Shown here piece after piece: positions 53,402 through 62,100 of a stretch of 64,000 nucleotides of DNA. Position 1 is the first letter of the stretch. Each line of letters begins with the position of its first letter. The position numbers were made by a program, and so were the translations under genes. Under the pieces are notes generated by a model that did no database searches, was not told the DNA's origin, and worked only from the letters and a program-made list of their open reading frames with translations. The DNA is taken from the NCBI GenBank assembly GCA_964605655.1, contig CAZSDK010000010.1, forward strand, positions 1 through 64,000. Reading direction: 5' to 3'. Source of the stretch: JAKLIX01 sp964605655. Its GTDB lineage: Bacteria; Bacteroidota; Bacteroidia; Bacteroidales; CAIXZF01.

Positions 53402-54148
53402 CTACGAGGAGATCATCGAGAGGAACTTTTCCATCCCGGCCCTTTTTTCGTCGTCAAGGGTATAGCTCAGGTTTTTCCTGTAATAGGAATGAAGATCGAC
53501 TCCCTGGTACAGGTCAGTATTCAGCAGGGCAATGACCTCATCGAGGTTTTCGAGCCCATACCGCATCGCCCGGTTTAACTTCTGCTGTTCCACTTCCGGT
53601 AATTGTATTCTGGAAACCCAGCAGGCAAACACGAAAGGAAGAGCCGTATAATCCACCCACTGCCCGGCCAGGTCATACTGGTAGGGGAAGACTCCTTCCA
53701 GTCCGAAAGTTTTGTCACCGATCACGACGGCGCCGGTACCAGGGGCCAGCACCTGCCATTGTTCTGGTGTAAGTGTTTTGTAATGAAACTCTTTCTTCCA
53801 AAAGTGCTTTGCCAGGATCCTTACAAGCTGAACGGAGGTCCGGGAATCAGGATCCAGCAGCAGGGTGTGCAGTTGATCCAAAGGTTCCATGGCAACGAGC
53901 AATACGGTCTTTACCGGACCTGTTGCCCCAATACAATAATCGGTAACAATTTGTGCATGAGGTATCTCTGGAATGGCAGCGACCGGGACGATCCCGATGT
54001 CGGCTTCCCCCTCCCTGAGTTTTCTTGCACAGGTGGAAGGTACATCAAAGCTGAGTTCATAATCCTCCAGGAATCCTGAGTTTTTAATCCCATGGATAAA
54101 GGGGACCGTGTTTAAATAGGAAATGGCAGATATACGTAATTTATTCAT
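53402..54148 (-). CDS. mqnA: Chorismate dehydratase (futalosine menaquinone pathway)
   Basis: A 248-residue MqnA/MqnD-fold protein. It starts LRISAISYLNTVPFIHGI with the characteristic SYLNTxPF, followed by DVPSTCARKLREGEADIGIVPVAA and DYCIGATGPVKTVLL. MqnA converts chorismate to 3-enolpyruvylbenzoate. The ATG at 54148 overlaps the upstream gene by 8 bases; an earlier start at 54232 would add 28 residues read from inside that gene. No other mqn gene is in the window. Confidence 0.9.
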   Translation of the reverse strand: MNKLRISAISYLNTVPFIHGIKNSGFLEDYELSFDVPSTCARKLREGEADIGIVPVAAIPEIPHAQIVTDYCIGATGPVKTVLLVAMEPLDQLHTLLLDPDSRTSVQLVRILAKHFWKKEFHYKTLTPEQWQVLAPGTGAVVIGDKTFGLEGVFPYQYDLAGQWVDYTALPFVFACWVSRIQLPEVEQQKLNRAMRYGLENLDEVIALLNTDLYQGVDLHSYYRKNLSYTLDDEKRAGMEKFLSMISS

Positions 54149-55295
54149 TTTTAAGGATTTCTTCAATGGCCAGGATGGTATAACAGGTGACAAGCACTGC
54201 GTTGTCTTCCATCCATCTTGAATGTTTGTCATTGATCCATGACCCGTCTGAATGTTGCAAGCCGATCAGTTTTGCGGCTGCCTCCTCCTTCCAGGCATGT
54301 TTCCTTCCCCGCGAATCAGTAATCGTTTCTTCTCCATAGGCCGACAGAGATTTTGCCAGGGTGTGGAGATAGTAGTACCAACCCTGGGCACCCATTCCGG
54401 GGTTTTCATCCAGGGTATAATTTTCTGTAATCCATTGAAAAGCAGCCTGTACCCTTGGATCGTTCCGGCTTACCCTGGCATGAATCAGGCTTTTTAGCCC
54501 GGCATAGGTCATGCTGCCGTAAGATTGCTGGTTTCCCGCTTTGGAGATCCCGGCACCATACATGAATCCCCCGTCATCGCCTGAGTAGGGTTGGTCATTG
54601 ACTACTTTAAGGTTCTGGCAACGGGAGAGAAAGACCAGCGCACGGTCAATGTACTGTTTACGCTGGTCCAGTTTCTTTTTCACATCCTCGTTCCTGGTGT
54701 CCTCAATATCTTTTGCTGTCACCTGGTAAAGCGCTTCCAACGACCACTGAACGTTCGACAGGTCGGGGCGTTCTTTAAAACTATAACCCACGCCGCCATA
54801 ATAAATGCTGTCGGCAGTATATCCGTTGGTTTCAGAAAACTGTATTCCCAACAGAAACTGCTCCAGGCTATCAATAACCTGCTTGTATTCAAGGTCTTTG
54901 GAATCCTGGAAGGCCATCAGTACAATAGCCGAGTTGTAGTTGGCATTCTGATCAATATAAACGCCGCCATCCTTTTGTTTCACCGAGATCAGGTAATTGA
55001 ATCCCTGTCTGATGAAGGCATCCTGAGAGGAGAATTCAAAACCCGATCTCAGGTAAGAAGAGAGTGCAAGGGCGGTGATGGCAGGGTAATGCTGCCAGGA
55101 GCCATCGTCCTCTTGTTTGGATTTCAGGAATTTAAGTCCCTTTTTAACCGACTCCTGCAGGTCTCTTTTTGTGGAAGCATCCAGCCCCGGCTTGCCTGTG
55201 CCGGAGGTTCCGGGAGAGAGAGCAAGGGCACCGGAATAAGAGGACAGGGTGAGTTGAACAGCGAGGAGGACTGTGAATAAATTGAACGTCTTCAT
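54141..55295 (-). CDS. Exported squalene-cyclase/prenyltransferase-repeat protein
   Basis: A 384-residue protein with a signal peptide (LFTVLLAVQLTLSSYSGALA). It contains alpha/alpha-barrel repeats of the prenyltransferase/squalene oxidase type: LKFLKSKQEDDGSWQHYPAI, FNYLISVKQKDGGVYIDQNA, GLKSLIHARVSRNDPRVQ and LIGLQHSDGSWINDKHSRW (QxxDGSW motifs). The DxDD catalytic motif of true squalene cyclases is not visible, so it is probably a binding or scaffold protein in the periplasm. It overlaps the upstream gene by 4 bases (ATGA). Confidence 0.88.
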   Translation of the reverse strand: MKTFNLFTVLLAVQLTLSSYSGALALSPGTSGTGKPGLDASTKRDLQESVKKGLKFLKSKQEDDGSWQHYPAITALALSSYLRSGFEFSSQDAFIRQGFNYLISVKQKDGGVYIDQNANYNSAIVLMAFQDSKDLEYKQVIDSLEQFLLGIQFSETNGYTADSIYYGGVGYSFKERPDLSNVQWSLEALYQVTAKDIEDTRNEDVKKKLDQRKQYIDRALVFLSRCQNLKVVNDQPYSGDDGGFMYGAGISKAGNQQSYGSMTYAGLKSLIHARVSRNDPRVQAAFQWITENYTLDENPGMGAQGWYYYLHTLAKSLSAYGEETITDSRGRKHAWKEEAAAKLIGLQHSDGSWINDKHSRWMEDNAVLVTCYTILAIEEILKNE

Positions 55296-56017
55296 TCTGA
55301 GTTTCGTTTAACAGTGACGACGACCTCCCGGTTTATTTTCAGTCCCGGAAATGTCTCATTAACAAAGAAATAGTTGTCATCAAACAGCCTGGGAGAGTCC
55401 AGTTCCAGAATAGAATTAATTTCCATGAAACTGACCACCAGGTTATCACCGGAAAAGGGCCGGGGTGTTCCCCGTGGATCTTCAGGAAGACCTTTAAAAT
55501 GCCACAGCACAGGGTCCAGTACTTTTTCATATTGTTTGTCCCACACCATTTGTTCCACCCTGGTTGGTTTCATTCCTGAGGAGTCGACGAAAGTGACATA
55601 GATCTCCAATTGATCCGGTTTGTTTTTGTTATGACGAATCCGGCTGATTTTAGAAGGGTGTTCCTGGTATTTCGAGTAGGCAGGTGTTTGTTCGCATCCA
55701 ATAAGGAAGAGAGCCGTTTCAAAGTGAATGGCATCCATTTCTGTCACCAACAAGCTTTCATGTGTCTTGCCCAAGGGAGTGGATAAGATCACCTCGATGA
55801 GGCCTTTTCCCATGTTCACTTTTGCAGGGAATGAAAAGGAGCCGTTACAAATATCTACGTAAGCGGAACCAAGGGTCAGATGACAGGAGTCAGTCTTTTC
55901 CACCACCTGAGCCTTTTGGGTCTGTGCGTTCATGGGTGCCATGAGAAGGGTGAAAAGTCCGGTAATAACAGCTAATACAACATGCCGGCTGAGTAAAAGT
56001 TTGATCTGAGAGCCCAT
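55292..56017 (-). CDS. YdjY-domain exported protein
   Basis: A 241-residue protein (ATG 56017; 56047 would overlap the previous gene). A signal sequence (VVLAVITGLFTLLMAPMNAQ) is followed by a YdjY-like domain: FSFPAKVNMGKGLIEVILS, GKTHESLLVTEMDAIHFETALFLIGCE. The C-terminal half (FSGDNLVVSFMEINSILEL, LKINREVVVTVKR) is less distinctive. YdjY domains occur in predicted periplasmic proteins of unknown function. Gene order suggests it works with the cyclase-repeat protein immediately downstream. Confidence 0.8.
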   Translation of the reverse strand: MGSQIKLLLSRHVVLAVITGLFTLLMAPMNAQTQKAQVVEKTDSCHLTLGSAYVDICNGSFSFPAKVNMGKGLIEVILSTPLGKTHESLLVTEMDAIHFETALFLIGCEQTPAYSKYQEHPSKISRIRHNKNKPDQLEIYVTFVDSSGMKPTRVEQMVWDKQYEKVLDPVLWHFKGLPEDPRGTPRPFSGDNLVVSFMEINSILELDSPRLFDDNYFFVNETFPGLKINREVVVTVKRNSE

Positions 56018-56027
56018 CTTTTCGCTT

Positions 56028-57773
56028 TTAGGGATTATAACTGGCATCCACGTCGCCCATACACTGTCCGAAAAGTACCTGGTTCAGGTCCTGACCGGAC
56101 ACCTCTATAATGATATTTTCAAAAATCCAGTCACCGGAAGGGAAGGAGGAAATCAATCCGACAAACCTTTTAGCCACCATAAGGGCATCGACGGCGTTCA
56201 CGTACCCTGAGTTATCCACGTCGGCAACTTCAAGATTCAATCCGGTCAGGGGTGTGCTGCCGGTGAAGTGTTTCAGTATCTTCATGGCATCGGTGGCATT
56301 GCCCCCGCCCCAGGGATGAGTGCTGGCAGCTGTAAGGTGGTAGGAGCCATCAGGAACCCCTGACAGGTTGAATTCTCCCTCGGTATTGGAGGTGGTCTGT
56401 AGCACGAGGTTGCCCTGGGCATCCATCAACAGTACTTCCGCATTGGGAAGAGGGTAGGTCGCCGGTTTATTATAGCTGACCATTCCATTGACAGTGTGTG
56501 TATTGGGCAGGACGGCTACCCAAACTGAATCTTTTCCCGTACAACCCAAACTGTCGGTTACCAATAAGGTGTACATCGTTGAAGCGGAGGGGCTTGCGTA
56601 TGGATTTGGGGTGTTGTATGACGTGAGGCCGTTGGGAGGCATCCAGAGGTAAGAATAAGGTGGAGTACCACCCGTTGCATCAGAGGTCAGTAAAATAAAC
56701 TGTCCGGGATACATACTGGTATCAGCACTTACCTGCACTACAGGTGAAGGATTCACCAGCACCAGGGTGGTGGCGGGGTCACTCAGCCCGCCCACGTCGG
56801 TGACTGTCACCGAAAATACCGAGGGTAAGTTTGGGCTGGCCCAGAGGGACGCAGTGGTGTCTCCTGTCGACCACAGGTAAGTATAGGGTGGAGTTCCCCC
56901 GGTAACATTCACCTGCAACTGAACTGAATCCTGTAAACAGCTCTGATGGGTCAGAGGCATGCTGGCATTCAGCTGGGCTCTGGCAGAATCAAGGTAATGA
57001 ACCGTGACAGCCGGTCCTTCCTCCATGATCTCAATCAGGGGAAGTCCTTTGTTATCACCAAGCCACTTATACTCGGTGTAATTCCGGGAGATACCATAAC
57101 CAGTTGCAACCGTATCGAGGTAAATACTGTCGTATTCTGTGACCATTGACCTGACCCTTATGGAGGAAAAGGATCCGAACGGGGTAATGACCGTGCCCCA
57201 TCCGTCAACCAGGTTGACCCGGTGGCGTGAAGTGTAAATATAACCATAGCCCGCAAGAGAGTATGAGAAGACAGCAGTGGATGAATCAGTGTTCGACAGG
57301 GTTAGAGGAAATTTGTACCAGACATCCGGACTGTTATATTTAATGGGGATAGTGATGCCGTTGACACTTACACCCATTCCCAGGAAGCTGTATGATGCAT
57401 TGGTTTCACGGTAGTATTCATAAATATCCTGTAAGGTGACACCGCCCAGGCTGTCGAAGCCGGCTTGAGGAGAAGCGATGGTGGCTTTATTGGGATCAAA
57501 CGGATTATTGAATACCAGTTGGTACACCAGGGGTGTGGAACTCACCGTGACAAAGCTTTCCACCTGCTGGGAGTACCATCCCAGGTTGGAAAAGTCCCAT
57601 ACATGGCCCGGACCGGCGGTAAGATAATCATTGCCATTCATGCCGTACACCATGGACCTGCGGATGGTGTCACCCACGTTGGGCATATCGTTCCTGTCAA
57701 CCACTATTTGTGCCGGTAAAAAGGCTAAAGTGGTCATTAATAAGTAACTGACAAGTAAAATCTTTTTTATCAT
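56028..57773 (-). CDS. Exported protein with SprB-like repeats and a dockerin-like C-terminal region
   Basis: A 581-residue protein with a signal peptide (ILLVSYLLMTTLAFLPAQ). The first 265 residues match nothing I recognise. Two SprB-like repeats follow (VTGGTPPYTYLWSTGD and ATGGTPPYSYLWMPPNG). Next is a carboxypeptidase-like fold (TVNGMVSYNKPATYPLPNAEV to SGVPDGSYHLTAAS). The end has two dockerin-type calcium half-sites: GGNATDAMKILKHFTG and ADVDNSGYVNAVDALMVAKRFVG. There is no type A or B T9SS tail, so how it leaves the periplasm is unclear. It heads the operon with YdjY, cyclase-repeat and mqnA genes. Confidence 0.85.
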   Translation of the reverse strand: MIKKILLVSYLLMTTLAFLPAQIVVDRNDMPNVGDTIRRSMVYGMNGNDYLTAGPGHVWDFSNLGWYSQQVESFVTVSSTPLVYQLVFNNPFDPNKATIASPQAGFDSLGGVTLQDIYEYYRETNASYSFLGMGVSVNGITIPIKYNSPDVWYKFPLTLSNTDSSTAVFSYSLAGYGYIYTSRHRVNLVDGWGTVITPFGSFSSIRVRSMVTEYDSIYLDTVATGYGISRNYTEYKWLGDNKGLPLIEIMEEGPAVTVHYLDSARAQLNASMPLTHQSCLQDSVQLQVNVTGGTPPYTYLWSTGDTTASLWASPNLPSVFSVTVTDVGGLSDPATTLVLVNPSPVVQVSADTSMYPGQFILLTSDATGGTPPYSYLWMPPNGLTSYNTPNPYASPSASTMYTLLVTDSLGCTGKDSVWVAVLPNTHTVNGMVSYNKPATYPLPNAEVLLMDAQGNLVLQTTSNTEGEFNLSGVPDGSYHLTAASTHPWGGGNATDAMKILKHFTGSTPLTGLNLEVADVDNSGYVNAVDALMVAKRFVGLISSFPSGDWIFENIIIEVSGQDLNQVLFGQCMGDVDASYNP

Positions 57774-57802
57774 GATTTATTCAATTCTTTTGGAATATAA
57801 TC

Positions 57803-57833
57803 CAAAAGTACAATCACTTCCCCGTTAACACAA
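57803..57833 (-). promoter_or_regulatory. Bacteroidota-type promoter of the SprB/dockerin operon
   Basis: On the minus strand TTG (57833-57831), a 20-base spacer and TACTTTTG (57810-57803) fit the consensus, 30 bases before the ATG at 57773. Confidence 0.65.
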
Positions 57834-57862
57834 GGAATATAAGGAAATAAAATATATTATCG

Positions 57863-57870
57863 TACCTTTG
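57863..57870 (+). promoter_or_regulatory. Candidate -7 box of ribBA
   Basis: TACCTTTG fits TAnnTTTG, 26 bases before the ATG at 57897. No TTG at -33. There is no room for an FMN riboswitch in the short leader. Confidence 0.5.
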
Positions 57871-57896
57871 CAGTCCGAAATTTTAAGTTGACTTAT

Positions 57897-59114
57897 ATGC
57901 CTGTTGAAGATAAACTGGACGCCATTGGGGAAGCCATTGAAGATATTCGTAAGGGTAAGGTGATCATTGTCGTGGATGATGAAGACAGGGAGAACGAGGG
58001 AGATTTTATCACTGCCGCCGAAACCATAACTCCCGAGATTGTCAACTTTATGGCGACCCACGGAAGGGGACTGATCTGCGCGCCTCTTACGGAGGACCGC
58101 TGTAATGAACTGGAACTGGAGTTAATGGTGACAAGGAATACTTCTCTTCATGAAACCCCATTCACTGTCTCGGTCGATCTTCTTGGCCAGGGGACGACCA
58201 CGGGTATTTCAGCCAGCGACAGGGCAAAGACCATTCAGGCCTTGGCCTATCCTGGCACCAAACCTTCAGATCTTGGAAGGCCCGGTCATATTTTCCCATT
58301 AAAGGCAAGAGATTCGGGTGTTTTACGGAGAGCCGGACATACAGAAGCAACGATTGATATGGCCCGTCTTGCCGGGTTAAGACCTGCCGGCGCTCTTGTG
58401 GAGATCATGAATGAAGACGGCACCATGGCCCGCTTACCTGACCTGTTCAAGATTGCCAGGAAGTTTGATCTTAAAATGATCGCCATTAAAGACCTTATTG
58501 CATACAGGCTTAAGAATGAGAGTCTTATACAAAGACTGGAGACGGTTGATCTTCCAACGGAATATGGACATTTCAAACTGACCGATTACCGGCAGATCAC
58601 CAACGGGCTCGTTCACCTGGCTTTAGTGAAGGGCAGTTGGGGTCATGATGAGCCCATTCTTGTGAGGGTTCATTCCTCCTGTGTTACTGGGGATATATTT
58701 GGTTCAAACCGTTGCGATTGCGGAGAACAATTGCATGCCTCCATGGAGATGGTAGACAAGGCAGGGAAGGGTATCATCATTTATATGAACCAGGAAGGCA
58801 GAGGCATTGGACTGGTGAACAAGCTGAAAGCCTACCATCTGCAAGACATGGGACTAGATACCATCGAAGCCAATGTGGAACTGGGTTTCAAAGCGGATGA
58901 GCGGGATTATGGAATTGGGGCCCAGATACTGCGTGACCTGGGTGCCACGAAGATCAGGCTGATTTCCAACAATCCGACCAAGAAAGCCGGACTCAGTGGT
59001 TATGGTATAGAGATCGTGGATAATCTTCCCCTTAGAATAAAACCCAATAAGCACAATATCAAGTATTTGCTCACAAAGAAAGAAAAAATGGGGCATGATC
59101 TTGAACTGGACTGA
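57897..59114 (+). CDS. ribBA: Bifunctional DHBP synthase / GTP cyclohydrolase II
   Basis: A 405-residue fusion catalysing the two entry steps of riboflavin synthesis. The RibB half (about 1-205) has VVDDEDRENEGDFITAAE and RRAGHTEATIDMARLAG. The RibA half (about 210-400) has the zinc site in SSCVTGDIFGSNRCDCGEQ and the active-site YMNQEGRGIGLVNKLKAY. The ATG at 57897 (MPVEDKLDAIGEAIEDI) is preferred over a TTG nine bases earlier. It stands alone, with convergent tamB 22 bases away. Confidence 0.96.
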   Translation: MPVEDKLDAIGEAIEDIRKGKVIIVVDDEDRENEGDFITAAETITPEIVNFMATHGRGLICAPLTEDRCNELELELMVTRNTSLHETPFTVSVDLLGQGTTTGISASDRAKTIQALAYPGTKPSDLGRPGHIFPLKARDSGVLRRAGHTEATIDMARLAGLRPAGALVEIMNEDGTMARLPDLFKIARKFDLKMIAIKDLIAYRLKNESLIQRLETVDLPTEYGHFKLTDYRQITNGLVHLALVKGSWGHDEPILVRVHSSCVTGDIFGSNRCDCGEQLHASMEMVDKAGKGIIIYMNQEGRGIGLVNKLKAYHLQDMGLDTIEANVELGFKADERDYGIGAQILRDLGATKIRLISNNPTKKAGLSGYGIEIVDNLPLRIKPNKHNIKYLLTKKEKMGHDLELD

Positions 59115-59136
59115 TCACCAAACCATCCGTTGATGA

Positions 59137-62100
59137 TCAGGTTGTCCCTCTTCTTTTTTTAGACCTGAACAGATCCTTAAAAGAATCAAATTCCTTTCTG
59201 AAGAAAATGCCCACTCCCTGCGTAAAAGGAGCATTGTTCTCAAAATAGGAGACGTTGTTGGACTTATTATAGGCTTTGATCCTGAACCTTCCGTCTTTGG
59301 TAAGCTTCCATTCGATTTTTACATCACCCACGAGATTGCTGGCATTTTGTCCCGTCGAGCTCGGGTTTTTGGTTCCTGAGGCATAGCCGATATTTCCGTC
59401 AATAGTGATCCTCTCATCGAAAAGCTGGGTGGAAAGAGCCACGGTGAGTTCATCATCGGTGAGACGGTCACCCGGTTTGTAGTTGACTCCGATGTCAAAG
59501 TCCTTGCTGATCTGTGATAACCAGTTGTTCAACTGGCTGGACAGGAAGTCCCAGGAAGAGCTTCCGACACTGGCGTTGAAGTCGAGAGGATTACTCCTTT
59601 CCATGGGTTTGAACTGTTTCAGTATCAGAAGGAAAATCATCTGTTCGCTCATCTGCTGCTGGTTGGTCGTATCCAATTGGCTGAAGAGAATTCGATTGAT
59701 CTCAGGGTCTTTTTCAAGAGTGGAAAGACCAAACCCGAGATCAGGATTAAACAGGCTGTTCTTCAGGTCGATGATACAATTGATGGGCATTTTTTTATTC
59801 ATCGACTGAAGCTGATCAGATGAAAGCCGTAATCCGGTAAGTGGTACGTCGATCCGGTACAATGCCCTCAGGTCCAGTTGGGTAGCATAAGGATCCCCGG
59901 TAAACATGATCTTCCCGCCGGGCTGGATCTCGAACAGGCGGTTCACCACATTCTGTAAAGTAAACAGGAAGGTACCCTGGTCGATCTGGAAATCTCCAAG
60001 TATGGTGAAGAGCCCCCTCGTGTTTACGGCCATTTTAATCAACCCATGGCCTGATCCTTTAATATTACCCATCTCCATGGGCATAAAAATCTTCATGGTA
60101 GCGTCAGGGGTGACTTCGAGGTCGAAATTCAGGGTGACACCATGAAATACCGGGGCACGAACGGCGGGTGAGCCCGATGAGTCAGGCAGTGCGGTCGTGA
60201 AATGAATATAATCATTATCCGATACATCCATCGCAAGATTGATGGGAAGAAACACCTGGGTGCCTTTTTCTGTCTTTGCTTTGATGTCCATCACCAGGTT
60301 TTCAGTAGGTCCCTGGATCTTAACCTCCCCGGTCGCAAAGGCCCGCCCGTAGAAAAGGTCATTATCCTTGCTGTTTGTGTTCAGTACAAGTAATTTTTCG
60401 GGCTTGATATTCAGGTCGATACGGAAATCACGGAAATTCTTATGGTAGATGCTTCCACTAAGAGTAGCGGCATTTCCATTGGTATCAAGGATTGTCGCAT
60501 TGGTAAAGCGAAAGAAATCTTTTCCAACTTCAATCTCATGACTGATGGAATACTCAGTCTTGAGGTAATCGATGAGCAGGGAGGTATGCTGGATTTTTAT
60601 TTTTCCATTGAGTTCGGGTTGCTGAAGGTTGCCCTTCAGACTGAGTTCTCCGGATGCATAACCTTTGATCCTGGAGCTGAAAGAAGAAAGGTAGTCGGTA
60701 AGGAGATTTAAACGGAACTTATCAAGTTGAATGTTGAAATCGAGGCAGTTATCTTTTTTGTCGGGATAGTATTTCCCTTTCACCCCAATGATCTTACTGC
60801 TGCCGATATTGCCCTGGTATTTGATCTCGGCATCAGCGATCAGGGCCTTTTGTCCGGGGTCCCACTGTGTGGTGATAGAGGCGTTTCCAAGCCGGTCCTT
60901 ATTGATCCCGAACGACCTGATCTGGAGATCCGACAACAGGTTGGGCGTGTGATACAGGTCGGTCAGTTCCACCTGGCCACTTAGGTAACCGTCAAGGTCA
61001 AGCTGCTGGGGCAAGGTGAGATAATCCATGTTGGAAAGATCAAAACCATTGAAACGAACCAGCATTTTATCATCCGGATCAGGTGAGATGATACCATCGA
61101 GTTTCACATTTTCATCTCCGCTATTGAGCCGAATATCCCTGATAAGGATATGGTCCTTGTTGATTTCCAGAAGATTATCAGCTAACAGGTTCCAGATGGA
61201 ATCATTGATCACTATCATGGAAGGTTGCAACCTGATTCTGAAGCTGTCGGAGGCCAGAACCTGTATTTCACCCCGGAAGTCTCCGGAGTTGGCAGGAGTA
61301 ATATTTGGATTGCTCCAGGCCAACCCAAGAATGATGGTATCGGGAGTGGTGATGGCATCCAGCTGAATATTGTCGAGCCCCATTTCATCCGAAAATTCTA
61401 CCCTCTGGCATCCGGAACTCAGGTTGAAACCTATTCCCGATGATGTTCCGTCTAAATACCACTGAAGCATGGTAACCTTATTGAACATACATTGATCGGA
61501 GGAGGCCTCAAAATGGACATCGCCGGAGGAGGGGTTAAAGACACCGCTGATCAGGGTATGTGGGGAGAGGCTTAACTGAGGGAGGTAGAGCCTGTTCAGG
61601 AGGCCTGCATCATGAATGGTGACCTTGAAGTTGAAAAACTGGCCCGAGTCGGCCTGGTTGCCTGTCATGGCAGGGAAGAGCGAGGGCATGAGCCGTTTCA
61701 TCCATTGGTTGACCATGGGAACAAGATTGCTGTATGTAAAGGAGCCTTCCACCCTTGCATCTGCAATATCTGAGGTCAGCGTGAGCTCTTTACTAAAGGG
61801 AGATGTGGCCTGAATCTGCAAGTCCAGGTGATCGGAAAGAGATCTTTTCCCATTGATCGATAATACCGTGGAATCCAGCTGAAGCCGGGCCTTTAGGTCA
61901 TCGGGGTTGGTGCCCGTGGCTGCGAAATGTATCCGTGTGCTCACTGCGAGCAAAGAATCATGGGTAATCAGGTTCAGACGGTTCAGTGCGGCATGATCGA
62001 CAGAGCTGATAAACTCAATTTCAGGTTTTTCTTTGCTGAGGTCAACAAACCCGTCGAAATCAAGTTTCAACAAAGGATCAGTCACCTGGAAATTACCACT

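Noticed and set aside
54141..55295. Hopanoid or squalene cyclase
   Set aside because: The protein has a signal peptide, is short, and lacks the DxDD motif; only the repeats match.
56028..57773. Cellulosome component
   Set aside because: Only dockerin-like repeats are seen; there is no cohesin, scaffoldin or glycoside hydrolase in the window.
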